Assembly (NCBI RefSeq): GCF_003385455.1
Contig: NZ_QNUF01000013.1
Span: 62,001 to 126,000, forward strand
Reading direction: 5' to 3'
Origin: Chryseobacterium rhizosphaerae
GTDB lineage: Bacteria > Bacteroidota > Bacteroidia > Flavobacteriales > Weeksellaceae
DNA: 64,000 nucleotides
Shown here piece after piece: positions 43,088 to 51,849 of this stretch (position 1 is the first letter of the stretch; each line of letters opens with the position of its first letter). The notes under the pieces were generated by a model, which saw only the letters and a list, made by a program, of their open reading frames with translations, was not told where the DNA came from and searched no databases. The position numbers and the translations under genes are program-made.

Positions 43088-45241
43088 ATGAAGAGAAAAT
43101 TACTCACATTGGGAGCTTTGGCCTTACTTGCCGGTTCCTCTGTTCAGGCGCAGACTTTTGTTTTTAATAAAAACTCGTCCTGGAGCTATAAAGACCTTGA
43201 TCAGGCTCAGCCGGATGCATGGAAAACTAAAACATATGATATTTCTTCATGGGCCACAGGAAATGGTCCTTTAGGATATGGTGATCCTGTAACCACTACC
43301 ATACATAATGGTGCTACAGGGCTTACCACGGCTTATTTTGCTAAAGATTTCACCGTTGATTTATCTACGCTTTCTGATCATATGGAATTGGGGGTAATGA
43401 GAGATGACGGGATTGTAGTATATCTTAATGGTGAAGAAGTAGTAAGAGATAATATGCCTGCTGGTGCTATCACTTTTAATACACTTTCAAGTACAATCGT
43501 TGATGGTGCTGCAGAAAGTGTATACAATGTTTTCTCTATTCCAAAGTCGAAATTTGTAAATGGAGTGAACAGAATTTCTGTAGAGTTACACAATAGAAGC
43601 ACAGGAAGTTCTGATCTTAGAATTGATGCTTATTTAAAGACAATACCTGCTGCTACCACTTGTAACGGAACCCATATCAGCTGTTTTACATCTATCGTTC
43701 CTACAGCACAAACCAACAAGCTTATTATTCCTACAGCGCATAAGTACCAGCTTATCCTGAAAGAAGGAGATAATTATACCGAAGGAGGAGGATTCGTAGG
43801 AGGACAGAACGACTTTACAGCTTATGTTCCAAAAACCGGAAGCAGTACAAACGGATATCTTTCAGTAAACCATGAAACCAACCCTGGAGGTGTTACTATG
43901 GCTGAAATCAACTATAATGCTTCTACCAAACTTTGGCAGCTGACAAAATCCAGAGCTGTAAGTTTTTCAGATCCTAGTCTGGTACAGACGATCAGAAACT
44001 GTTCAGGAGGAATTACCCCATGGGGAACAGTGGTTACAGCTGAAGAATCTGTTACTTCCAGTGATGTGAACAATGACGGATATAAAGATTACGGATGGCT
44101 TGTGGAAATTGATCCTGCCACAGCTCAGGTGATTTCTAAAAATCAGGATGGAACTAAGGGTAAACTTTGGCAGATGGGAATCATGAACCATGAAAATGTT
44201 GTGATCAACACAGCCGGAACTGTTGCTTATTACGGAGAAGATGGAGGAACGCACATGGTATACAAATATGTAATGGATACTCCGAACAACCTGGCTTCAG
44301 GAAACCTTTATGTATTGAAATTAGATCAGGGACTTAGTACATCGGGAGATCCGGTGGGCACTACAGCAACATGGGTTCAGATCCCAAACAAAACTAAGGC
44401 TGACCAGAACAATACCAATAATCTTGCCCAAACATATGGAGGAACAAAATTCAATGGAGTGGAAGATGTAGATATCAGCCCATTAGACGGTAAGATTTAC
44501 TTTACAGCAAAAGGATTAGACAAAGTATACCGTTTACAGGATAACGGAACTACAGCTTCTCAGGTGGAAACATTTGTAGGAGGAGCTTCTACATCATATT
44601 CTTTCAATACAGCTCAGGGAACAATGTCTGAAGCTTGGGGAGACGGAAATGATAACCTTACCTTTGATGAGCTTGGAAACCTTTGGGTTCTTCAGGATGG
44701 TGGGAAAAACTATATCTGGGTTATTGCTCCTGACCATACACAGGCTAATCCTAAAGTAAAACTCTTTGCTTCTATGCCGTCTGGTTCAGAACCTACAGGG
44801 CTTACATTCACACCTGATCACAAATTTGGATTCTTCTCTATCCAGCATCCGGATTCTACTATTTCTACAGATATTGACGCGACTGGAAATACAATCAACT
44901 ATAAAGGAAAATCTGCAACAATTGTGATTGCACTTAAAGAAAACTTAGGAATAGAAGGATCTTTGGGAACTATAGAGAATAAAACTGCAGAAACTACAGT
45001 AAACGTAGCTCCAAACCCTACTTCAGGAATTGTTAAAATAAACTCTGAAAAAGGATTGAAAGATATTGCTGTGACCGCTTACAGTATGGACGGAAAAATT
45101 GTTTATACAAAGAAGTTTAACGGGTTAAACAAAGTATTGGACCTTGACTTCACATCACAGCTGGAAGCATCCCGTGTTTTAATTTTAAATATTGAAGCAG
45201 AAGGAGGATTCCAGAAGACGGTAAAACTTTTAAAGAAATAA
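43088..45241 (+). CDS. T9SS-secreted PhoX-like (DUF839) protein
   Basis: 717 residues from ATG 43088. Signal peptide about 1-22 (SSVQAQ). A beta-sandwich domain of galactose-binding type (about 25-190: MRDDGIVVYLNGEEVVRDN) is followed by a DUF839/PhoX beta-propeller. In that domain NCSGGITPWGTVVTAEE (about 305-321) is the core motif, and WQMGIMNHENVVIN and EDVDISPLDGKIYFT hold further ligands. A type A sorting domain (about 640-717, VAPNPTSG to TVKLLKK) sends it to the surface through T9SS. It could be a phosphatase; activity is not proven. Confidence 0.88.
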   Translation: MKRKLLTLGALALLAGSSVQAQTFVFNKNSSWSYKDLDQAQPDAWKTKTYDISSWATGNGPLGYGDPVTTTIHNGATGLTTAYFAKDFTVDLSTLSDHMELGVMRDDGIVVYLNGEEVVRDNMPAGAITFNTLSSTIVDGAAESVYNVFSIPKSKFVNGVNRISVELHNRSTGSSDLRIDAYLKTIPAATTCNGTHISCFTSIVPTAQTNKLIIPTAHKYQLILKEGDNYTEGGGFVGGQNDFTAYVPKTGSSTNGYLSVNHETNPGGVTMAEINYNASTKLWQLTKSRAVSFSDPSLVQTIRNCSGGITPWGTVVTAEESVTSSDVNNDGYKDYGWLVEIDPATAQVISKNQDGTKGKLWQMGIMNHENVVINTAGTVAYYGEDGGTHMVYKYVMDTPNNLASGNLYVLKLDQGLSTSGDPVGTTATWVQIPNKTKADQNNTNNLAQTYGGTKFNGVEDVDISPLDGKIYFTAKGLDKVYRLQDNGTTASQVETFVGGASTSYSFNTAQGTMSEAWGDGNDNLTFDELGNLWVLQDGGKNYIWVIAPDHTQANPKVKLFASMPSGSEPTGLTFTPDHKFGFFSIQHPDSTISTDIDATGNTINYKGKSATIVIALKENLGIEGSLGTIENKTAETTVNVAPNPTSGIVKINSEKGLKDIAVTAYSMDGKIVYTKKFNGLNKVLDLDFTSQLEASRVLILNIEAEGGFQKTVKLLKK

Positions 45242-45255
45242 ATTATTAAACTTTT

Positions 45256-45287
45256 GTCTGCCGGTAGTATTGCCGGCGGACATTTTT
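45256..45287 (+). terminator. Terminator after the PhoX-like gene
   Basis: GTCTGCCGG (45256-45264) pairs with CCGGCGGAC (45273-45281) with one G-T pair, then a T-run. The next ATG is only 5 bp beyond. Confidence 0.88.
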
Positions 45288-45291
45288 ATCT

Positions 45292-46191
45292 ATGAAAAAA
45301 TCGATACTGTTTATTTCCATTTTCTCTCTCGTTCTGGCAAAGGCCCAGATCGATCCCGTTAAATATCCTACCTTCACGAATATTGAAGATGCTTTAAATA
45401 GCAAAAAAGTAGTTTACAGTATGAGTTTCAGGGAAAAAGGATTATTTAATCTGCCTCCTCAGATCACCCGGCTGAATTCAATATTTTTTCTGAATATAAT
45501 GGGTAATAAATTTGAAAAAATGGATCAGGAGCTGTTTGAACTCAAAGAACTGGAGATTTTGAATGTTAATGAAAACAGTATTAAATATATTCCGGATGAA
45601 ATTGGCCAACTTACAAAGCTCACTACATTTTCTATCAATTTGAATAGCCTGACAAGCGTTAATCCTAATGTAGCCAAACTTCAAAATTTAAAAGCCATTC
45701 ATCTTGATGCCAATAACCTGAATGTTTTTCCGGAAGCATTGATGGAAATTCCTACATTAGAAGAAATCAATCTCCAGGGAAATCAGATCAGTTTTATTAG
45801 AGACCGTCTGGATCAGATTAAAAATCTGAAATTTTTAAATCTTTCTGATAATCAGATCAATGATCTTGGAAATCTGTCTTTTCCCAGGAATATAAAATAT
45901 CTTGAACTTCAGCAGAATGCCATTACAAAATTACCGGAAAATCTATATAAATCTCAGCATCTGGAATTTCTGAATGTAAGTGATAATCATATTACCGAGA
46001 TTTCATCCAAAGTAAAAGGATTAAAAAATATAGTCAGCATGAATCTGGCTCATAATAACCTGACAGATATTCCTGTAGAAATTAAACACTTAAAAAATCT
46101 TAAAACACTGATTCTTATAGGAAACCCTATAGAGAAATCTAAAATCGAACAATTAAAAACCTTATTGCCGGAAGCTCAGGTTTATTTCTAA
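45292..46191 (+). CDS. Exported leucine-rich-repeat protein
   Basis: 299 residues with a signal peptide (about 1-18, ending LAKAQ). From about 60 onwards there are about ten LRR units of 22-23 residues (LEILNVNENSIKYIPDEIGQ, LKAIHLDANNLNVFPEALME and so on). LRR proteins bind other proteins; the target is unknown. The start lies 5 bp after a terminator, so its own transcription start is unclear. It ends 2 bp from the convergent SUI1-like gene with no terminator between. Confidence 0.88.
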   Translation: MKKSILFISIFSLVLAKAQIDPVKYPTFTNIEDALNSKKVVYSMSFREKGLFNLPPQITRLNSIFFLNIMGNKFEKMDQELFELKELEILNVNENSIKYIPDEIGQLTKLTTFSINLNSLTSVNPNVAKLQNLKAIHLDANNLNVFPEALMEIPTLEEINLQGNQISFIRDRLDQIKNLKFLNLSDNQINDLGNLSFPRNIKYLELQQNAITKLPENLYKSQHLEFLNVSDNHITEISSKVKGLKNIVSMNLAHNNLTDIPVEIKHLKNLKTLILIGNPIEKSKIEQLKTLLPEAQVYF

Positions 46192-46193
46192 AC

Positions 46194-46517
46194 CTATCCG
46201 CCAACACGTTTGGTTTTATAGCCCATATCTTTAAGGATACTCATGATTTTATCACGGTTATCACCCTGAATGATAATTGTCCCATCCTTTTCAGAACCGC
46301 CTATTCCTAAGGTGGTTTTTATTTTCTTTGAAATTTTCTTCAGGTCTTCTTCACTGCCTTCCCAACCCTCAACAATTGTTACAGGCTTTCCGTTTCTTCC
46401 CTTTTTTTCAAACTTGCATACCAAAGGTTCTTTCTGCTTGAACTGTTCTTCAGGCATTTCAAAATCCTGCTCATCATGATCAGGAAAAAGATTCTTCAAT
46501 TGATCTCGTAAATCCAT
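46194..46517 (-). CDS. SUI1/YciH-like translation factor
   Basis: 107 residues. The C-terminal SUI1 domain (about 33-107) has CKFEKKGRNGKPVTIVEGWEG, then LKTTLGIGGSEKDGTIIIQGD-type strands and IMSILKDMGYKTKRVGG. The bacterial eIF1-like proteins (YciH) influence start-site selection; their role in Bacteroidota is not settled. The first 30 residues are acidic. Cytosolic. Convergent with the LRR gene. Confidence 0.9.
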   Translation of the reverse strand: MDLRDQLKNLFPDHDEQDFEMPEEQFKQKEPLVCKFEKKGRNGKPVTIVEGWEGSEEDLKKISKKIKTTLGIGGSEKDGTIIIQGDNRDKIMSILKDMGYKTKRVGG

Positions 46518-46638
46518 ACCGCAAAATTAAAAAGATTTACGGATTTATGAAGGGAATTGAAGCTGAAATTTTATGATAAAAATGATCTTTTTTCATTCGA
46601 TAGAAATTCATCTGATCATTTTCCGAATTATTTAATAC

Positions 46639-46669
46639 ACCATGTCAAGGTTTTAAACCTTGACATGGT
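46639..46669. repeat. Perfect intergenic palindrome (CATGTCAAGGTTT type)
   Basis: ACCATGTCAAGGTTT (46639-46653), one T, AAACCTTGACATGGT (46655-46669): 15 perfect pairs. It shares the AAGGTTT/AAACCTT core with the palindrome at 42884-42914. It lies in a 262-bp divergent spacer that holds no other recognised feature except the gpmI box. Confidence 0.85.
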
Positions 46670-46751
46670 TGGATTACGTGCAATATCATCCTGATGATCA
46701 ATAATCAATAAAATTCGAGCCTTCAAATTCTTCTATTCATAGGAAATTAGG

Positions 46752-46759
46752 TAAATTTG
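46752..46759 (+). promoter_or_regulatory. Probable -7 box of gpmI
   Basis: TAAATTTG matches TANNTTTG, 20 bp before the ATG. No clear -33 TTG is seen. Confidence 0.5.
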
Positions 46760-46779
46760 TAGTACAAAAGTTATACAAA

Positions 46780-48321
46780 ATGTCGAAAAAAGCAATACTG
46801 GCAATCCTTGACGGATGGGGATTGGGAACCAACCCAAATGTTTCTGCCATAGATAAAGCAAATACACCATTTATAGACAGCTGTTATCAAAAATTTCCAC
46901 ACACAACACTTGAAGCAAGTGGTTTAGCAGTGGGACTTCCTGCAGGACAAATGGGAAACTCTGAAGTAGGCCACATGAATCTGGGCGCCGGAAGAGTAGT
47001 GTATCAAAACCTGGTAAAACTCAATATGGCCGTTGAAAACGGAACATTGGGACAGGAAAAAGTGATCCAGGATGCTTTTGAATATGCAAAAAGAGAGAAT
47101 AAAAAAATACATTTTATAGGATTGGTATCCAATGGAGGAGTACACTCCCATATCAATCATTTAAAAGGATTATTATCTGCTGCCAAAGAATTCGGGTTGA
47201 ACGAAAATGTATTTGTTCATGCTTTTACAGACGGTAGGGACTGTGATCCACATTCAGGACTGGGATTTATAGATGAGCTTCAGAAGCATATGGAAGCTAC
47301 TACAGGGAAATTAGCCACAGTAGTAGGAAGATATTTTGCAATGGACAGAGATAAGAGATGGGAGCGTGTAAAATTAGTTTATGATGCTCTTGTGGATGGA
47401 GTAGGATTAGAGACTACAGATGCCCTGGCCGCTATTAAAGATTCTTATGATCATAATGTAACGGATGAATTCCTGAAGCCTATTATTTTAGTGAATACTA
47501 CAGCTACAGGAAATGTAGTACCGGTAGCGAAGATTATAGATAATGATGTCGTGATCTGTTTCAATTTCCGTACAGACAGAGGAAGAGAAATTACAGAAGT
47601 TCTTTCACAAAAAGATTTTCCGGATTTTTCTATGCGTAAACTCAACCTTTATTATATTACGTTGACGAATTACGATAAAACATTCCAGAATGTTCAGGTT
47701 GTTTTTGACGAAAATGTGTTAACAGAAACAATGGGAGAGGTACTGGAGAAAAACGGAAAATCTCAGATCAGAATTGCTGAAACGGAAAAATATCCTCACG
47801 TTACCTTTTTCTTCTCGGGAGGACGGGAGGAAGAGTTTAAGGAAGAAAGAAGATTACTTTGTCCAAGCCCAAAAGATGTTCCTACCTATGATTTAAAGCC
47901 GGAAATGTCAGCCTATGATATTACCAATGCTATTGTACCGGAATTAGAAAATGGAACTGCGGATTTCGTTTGCCTGAATTTTGCCAATACAGATATGGTA
48001 GGTCATACAGGTGTTTTTGAAGCTGCTGTAAAAGCTGCTGAGGTAGTAGATCAGTGCATTGAAAAAGTGGCAACAGCTGCTTATGAAAACGGATATGCTG
48101 TTTTTATACTGGCAGACCACGGAAACTCGGATGTAATGATCAATCCTGATGGAACTCCAAACACACAGCATTCTACCAACCTTGTCCCTTTTATCGTCAT
48201 GGATAAAGACAATACCTGGAATTTAAAACCCGGTAAACTGGGTGATGTAGCGCCTACCATCCTTAATGTAATGGGTGTGAAAATACCGGATGCTATGACA
48301 GGAGAGGTTTTGATTAGTTAA
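46780..48321 (+). CDS. gpmI: 2,3-bisphosphoglycerate-independent phosphoglycerate mutase
   Basis: 513 residues, standard for the Mn-dependent enzyme. It converts 3- to 2-phosphoglycerate in glycolysis. LAILDGWGLG (about 7-16) supplies the first metal ligand. MGNSEVGHMNLGAG holds the nucleophile Ser61. HAFTDGRDCDP, FNFRTDRGREIT and NFANTDMVGHTG, then ILADHGNSD, are the further metal and substrate loops. Cytosolic. Single gene with its own terminator. Very safe. Confidence 0.97.
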   Translation: MSKKAILAILDGWGLGTNPNVSAIDKANTPFIDSCYQKFPHTTLEASGLAVGLPAGQMGNSEVGHMNLGAGRVVYQNLVKLNMAVENGTLGQEKVIQDAFEYAKRENKKIHFIGLVSNGGVHSHINHLKGLLSAAKEFGLNENVFVHAFTDGRDCDPHSGLGFIDELQKHMEATTGKLATVVGRYFAMDRDKRWERVKLVYDALVDGVGLETTDALAAIKDSYDHNVTDEFLKPIILVNTTATGNVVPVAKIIDNDVVICFNFRTDRGREITEVLSQKDFPDFSMRKLNLYYITLTNYDKTFQNVQVVFDENVLTETMGEVLEKNGKSQIRIAETEKYPHVTFFFSGGREEEFKEERRLLCPSPKDVPTYDLKPEMSAYDITNAIVPELENGTADFVCLNFANTDMVGHTGVFEAAVKAAEVVDQCIEKVATAAYENGYAVFILADHGNSDVMINPDGTPNTQHSTNLVPFIVMDKDNTWNLKPGKLGDVAPTILNVMGVKIPDAMTGEVLIS

Positions 48322-48339
48322 AATTCAATAATATTCATA

Positions 48340-48376
48340 AAAAAATGCCGTTATAATGATATAGTGGCATTTTTTA
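48340..48376 (+). terminator. Terminator of gpmI
   Basis: AAAAAATGCC (about 48340-48349) pairs with GGCATTTTTT (48366-48375). The loop of about 16 nt also has a weak inner stem. Confidence 0.85.
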
Positions 48377-48439
48377 TGATATATATCAGATAAGGTATGA
48401 CTTGCATACTTTATTATGCGTTAAATAATAAATAAATCA

Positions 48440-48447
48440 TATCTTTG
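48440..48447 (+). promoter_or_regulatory. Probable -7 box of the desaturase gene
   Basis: TATCTTTG matches TANNTTTG, 23 bp before the ATG. No -33 TTG lies at the normal distance. Confidence 0.5.
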
Positions 48448-48470
48448 TTAATTAAAAACTGAATAGTAAA

Positions 48471-49448
48471 ATGTATCAAAAGCTTGTTAGGAAAGAAGTA
48501 ATGGGAATATTGGAAAAGGAAGTAGGTTCTTTTCTTGATAAATTTTTAACGCCAATTGAAAAAATTTGGCAGCCTTCCGATTACCTGCCAGATCCATCAA
48601 GCGATGACTTTAAACATGATTTAGAGGAAATTCAGACTTTTGCCCGTGAAATGCCTTACGACTTATTTGTAACTCTAATCGGAGACTGTATTACGGAAGA
48701 GGCTCTTCCTTCTTATGAGTCTTGGTTGATGGGAGTAGACGGAGTAAACCAGGAACAAAAAGTAGGTTGGGCGAATTGGGTAAGAGCTTGGACTGCAGAA
48801 GAAAACAGACACGGAGATTTACTGAATAAGTATCTATACCTGTGTGGAAGAGTGAATATGAGAGAAGTGGAGATCACAACTCAGTATTTGATCAATGACG
48901 GGTTCGACTTAGGAACAAGTATGGATCCCTACAGAAACTTCATTTATACAAGTTTCCAGGAAACAGCAACTAATATTTCTCACAGAAGAGTTGGTACTTT
49001 GGCAAAGCAATCTGGAAACGGAAAACTGGCTAAAATGTGTGGTGTAATTGCTGCAGATGAAGCAAGACATGCTAAAGCATACAAACATTTCGTGGCTAAA
49101 ATTCTTGAAATTGACCCTTCAGAAATGATTCTTGCCTTTGAAGATATGATGCGTAAGAAAATTGTAATGCCGGCTCACTTGATGAGACAGTCAGGACAAA
49201 AGGCAGGAGAACTTTGGGGACATTTTTCAGATGCTGCACAAAGATGTATGGTGTATACAGGTAATGATTATATCAATATTATGAAAGATCTGTTGGATGA
49301 GTGGAAAATTGAGCACGTAAAAGGTCTTACAGAAAAAGCAGAAAAAGCTCAGGAGTATTTAATGAAACTTCCTGCAAGACTACAGAAAATTACAGACAGA
49401 GTTTCTACACCGGATCTTCAGTTCCAGTTTAACTGGGTGAAGAGCTAA
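48471..49448 (+). CDS. Acyl-ACP desaturase (ferritin-like di-iron)
   Basis: 325 residues. The soluble di-iron desaturase signature occurs twice: TAEENRHGDLL (about 109-119) and AADEARHAKAY (about 197-207), each giving an EExxH-type ligand set. WVRAWTAEENRH and FIYTSFQETATNISHRRVGT are typical of the FA_desaturase_2 family. It introduces a cis double bond into acyl chains on ACP with a ferredoxin donor, tuning membrane fluidity. Cytosolic. It is transcribed alone. Confidence 0.92.
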   Translation: MYQKLVRKEVMGILEKEVGSFLDKFLTPIEKIWQPSDYLPDPSSDDFKHDLEEIQTFAREMPYDLFVTLIGDCITEEALPSYESWLMGVDGVNQEQKVGWANWVRAWTAEENRHGDLLNKYLYLCGRVNMREVEITTQYLINDGFDLGTSMDPYRNFIYTSFQETATNISHRRVGTLAKQSGNGKLAKMCGVIAADEARHAKAYKHFVAKILEIDPSEMILAFEDMMRKKIVMPAHLMRQSGQKAGELWGHFSDAAQRCMVYTGNDYINIMKDLLDEWKIEHVKGLTEKAEKAQEYLMKLPARLQKITDRVSTPDLQFQFNWVKS

Positions 49449-49481
49449 ATTCTATAGAATTTTTTAAATTATAAAAGTATT

Positions 49482-49512
49482 GAGTGCCTTTCTTTTTGGC
49501 ACTCTTTTTTAT
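49482..49512 (+). terminator. Terminator of the desaturase gene
   Basis: GAGTGCC (49482-49488) pairs with GGCACTC (49498-49504), 9-nt loop, T-run. Its loop end and right arm contain the -33 element of the next promoter. Confidence 0.9.
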
Positions 49513-49524
49513 TTCTTATCTTTG
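49496..49524 (+). promoter_or_regulatory. Promoter of the BT0820-like gene, overlapping the terminator
   Basis: TTG (49496-49498), an 18-nt gap and TATCTTTG (49517-49524). The -33 box lies where the terminator's right arm begins. Confidence 0.78.
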
Positions 49525-49545
49525 CAAAGCTAAAAAAAGAACAAA

Positions 49546-49977
49546 ATGTTAAATAATAAAAAGATTGCCGTTGACTTTGACGGAACGATTGTAGATGATG
49601 CATATCCGGCAATTGGAAAAGCGAAAATTTTCGCTTTTGAAACCTTAAAAAAACTTCAGGCAGAGGGATACAGACTTATCCTTTGGACATACAGACACGG
49701 AAAAACATTAGATGAAGCAGTAGAATTCTGCAAAAAAAACGGAGTAGAGTTTTATGCAGTAAATTCAAGCTTTGAAGGAGAAGTTTTCGATTCTGCAAAT
49801 CAATCCAGAAAACTGGATGCAGACTGGTTTATTGATGACAGAAACTTAGGAGGATTTCCTGGATGGGGTGAAATCTACAATATTATTCAGGAAAGAATAG
49901 AATTCCGTGTAGAAGGAAGAGAAGTTCTTGCCTATTCAAAACTAAAAAAAGAAAAGAAAAAAGGACTTTTCTGGTAG
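49546..49977 (+). CDS. Small HAD-like phosphatase, BT0820 type
   Basis: 143 residues. The first HAD motif is VDFDGTIVDD (about 8-17). LILWTYRHGKTLDEAV (about 45-60) supplies the second, and DWFIDDRNLGGFPGWGEI the acidic end motif. It has no cap domain, as in the BT0820 group, whose substrates are not known. Cytosolic. The next spacer carries a word palindrome and then map. Confidence 0.87.
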   Translation: MLNNKKIAVDFDGTIVDDAYPAIGKAKIFAFETLKKLQAEGYRLILWTYRHGKTLDEAVEFCKKNGVEFYAVNSSFEGEVFDSANQSRKLDADWFIDDRNLGGFPGWGEIYNIIQERIEFRVEGREVLAYSKLKKEKKKGLFW

Positions 49978-50044
49978 AATAGAACTTAGTAACACGAGAT
50001 TATAACGTCATTACTAAAAGTTTCTACGTATTATCAGAAGAGTT

Positions 50045-50113
50045 TATAGATCATGGGAAGTCAACCATTACAAAGCTGTAATCGGACTTCCAACATCTAA
50101 TCTAACATCTATA
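50045..50113. repeat. Word-palindrome spacer before map
   Basis: TATAGATCATGGGAAGTC (50045-50062) is an imperfect inverse of the arm 50084-50113, which on the other strand reads TATAGATGTTAGATTAGATG and then TTGGAAGTCC. Inner TACA/TGTA extends the stem. The right arm has a duplicated AACATCTAATCT word, absent on the left. Confidence 0.68.
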
Positions 50114-50118
50114 CAACA

Positions 50119-50928
50119 ATGATTCAATTAAAAACGATAGACGAACTGCGTCTTATGAAGGAGAGTGCCCGATTGGTTTCTAAAACATTGGGAATGTTGG
50201 CTAAAGAAATTAAACCGGGAATAAACACTTTATATTTAGATAAACTGGCTCACGATTTTATTAAGGATCATGGGGCAGAACCAGCATTTTTAGGATATGG
50301 AGGTTTCCCGAACTCACTGTGTATTTCTCCGAATGATCAGGTAGTTCATGGTTTTCCCAACAATGATATCGTACAAGAAGGCGATGTGCTTTCTGTAGAC
50401 TGTGGGGTAATCCTGAATGGTTTTGTAGGAGACCATGCCTATACCTTTGAAATTGGTGAAGTAAAACCGGAAGTAAAAAAATTATTGAAGGTGAGTAAAG
50501 AATCTCTTTATAAAGGGATTGAACAGTGTGTAAGAGGGAAAAGAATCGGAGATATCTCCCATGCTATTCAGACTCATTGTGAAAAAGAAGGATATGGAGT
50601 GGTAAAAGAGCTTGTAGGACATGGTTTAGGGAGAAAAATGCATGAAGACCCACAGGTGCCCAACTATGGAAGACAAGGAAGCGGAAAAGTGATTAAAGAC
50701 GGTTTGGCTATTGCTATTGAACCGATGATCAACCTTGGAACTGAAAAAGTGAAATTCCATAATGACGGATGGACTGTAACTACTTTAGATAACTTACCTT
50801 CTGCTCACTTTGAACATGATGTGGCTGTAATCAATGGTAAACCTGTGTTGCTTTCTACATTCCAATATATTTACGAAGCTTTAGGGATTCAAAGCGATGA
50901 AGAAAAGCAGTTCCAGCTGGATTTTTAA
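50119..50928 (+). CDS. map: Type I methionine aminopeptidase
   Basis: 269 residues. It removes the initiator Met from new proteins. The metal ligands are seen in order: SVDCGVILNGFVGDHAYTF (two Asp), VGHGLGRKMHEDPQVPNYG (His), AIEPMINLG (Glu) and the final HFEHDVAVI (Glu/His). LGYGGFPNSLCISPNDQVVHG (about 57-77) holds the substrate His. Cytosolic, essential in most bacteria. Its stop TAA overlaps the ATG of the methyltransferase by one base, so translation is coupled. Very safe. Confidence 0.96.
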   Translation: MIQLKTIDELRLMKESARLVSKTLGMLAKEIKPGINTLYLDKLAHDFIKDHGAEPAFLGYGGFPNSLCISPNDQVVHGFPNNDIVQEGDVLSVDCGVILNGFVGDHAYTFEIGEVKPEVKKLLKVSKESLYKGIEQCVRGKRIGDISHAIQTHCEKEGYGVVKELVGHGLGRKMHEDPQVPNYGRQGSGKVIKDGLAIAIEPMINLGTEKVKFHNDGWTVTTLDNLPSAHFEHDVAVINGKPVLLSTFQYIYEALGIQSDEEKQFQLDF

Positions 50929-51695
50929 TGAAAAAAATAACGAAACTTTTACTGAATAAAATTCCACGTCCTATGCTTATCAAAATGAGCATCTGGGCGA
51001 GGCCGCTTATTTATCAGTTTTTTAAAGGAGATCAGTTCTTTGATCCTATAGACGGAAGGTCATATCGGAAATTTCTGCCTTACGGGTATGGAAAGCAGAG
51101 AGAGAATGCTCTTTCTCCGGGAACACTGAGTCTGGAAAGACACCGCCAGATGTGGCTTTACCTTCAGAATGAAACTGATTTTTTTATTAAAAGCTATAAA
51201 GTTCTGCATATTGCTCCTGAACAGGAATTTCTAAGGAAATTTAAGAGAATGAGCAATCTGAATTATATTTCAGCGGATTTATATTCTCCGATTGTAGATG
51301 TAAAGGCGGATATCCTGAACTTACCTTTTGAGGATGAAAGTTTTGATATTATCTTCTGTAATCATGTTTTGGAACATATTGAAGATGATGCCAAAGCAAT
51401 GAGTGAATTGTACAGAGTAATGAAACCCGGAGGATGGGGAATACTTCAGGTTCCGATGAAAAATTCATTGGAAAAAACCTATGAAGATTTTACCATTAAA
51501 GATCCGAAAGAACGCCAGAAACATTTTGGGCAGTATGACCATGTCCGCTGGTATGGGATGGATTATTTTGATCGTTTGCAAAAAGCAGGTTTCGAAACAG
51601 AAGTGAATTTCTATTCTCAGAAATTTCCCCAGGAAGAAATCAAAAAATACGGATTAAGAGAGAACGAAATCTTACCGTTGGTTTTCAAAAAATAA
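50928..51695 (+). CDS. Class I SAM-dependent methyltransferase
   Basis: 255 residues. The SAM-binding region KVLHIAPEQEFLRKF (about 87-101), where the usual GxGxG is replaced by IAPE, is followed by DILNLPFEDESFDIIFCNHVLEHIEDDAKAMSELYRVMKPGG (about 125-165), the Methyltransf_11 core. The N-terminal RPYGYGKQRENALSPGTLSLERH-like stretch (about 45-70) is typical of a group in this phylum. The substrate is unknown. Start overlaps the map stop by one base, so the two are co-translated. Confidence 0.87.
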   Translation: MKKITKLLLNKIPRPMLIKMSIWARPLIYQFFKGDQFFDPIDGRSYRKFLPYGYGKQRENALSPGTLSLERHRQMWLYLQNETDFFIKSYKVLHIAPEQEFLRKFKRMSNLNYISADLYSPIVDVKADILNLPFEDESFDIIFCNHVLEHIEDDAKAMSELYRVMKPGGWGILQVPMKNSLEKTYEDFTIKDPKERQKHFGQYDHVRWYGMDYFDRLQKAGFETEVNFYSQKFPQEEIKKYGLRENEILPLVFKK

Positions 51696-51699
51696 ATAA

Positions 51700-51728
51700 G
51701 ACCTGCCTATCTTTGGCAGGTTTTTTTA
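51700..51728 (+). terminator. Terminator of the map operon
   Basis: ACCTGCC (51701-51707) pairs with GGCAGGT (51715-51721), 7-nt loop, T-run. A second hairpin at about 51773-51803, with one mismatch in its stem, may end the opposite transcript. Confidence 0.9.
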
Positions 51729-51849
51729 TGGATAAGCTAAAATGAAAATACTGAAAATAAGGGTGAGAAAAGCGAAACCGCCTTCATATAGAAGACGGTT
51801 CCATTTTTAAATATAGATAGAAGTTTATGTGCTTTTTTAAGGTCGAATC

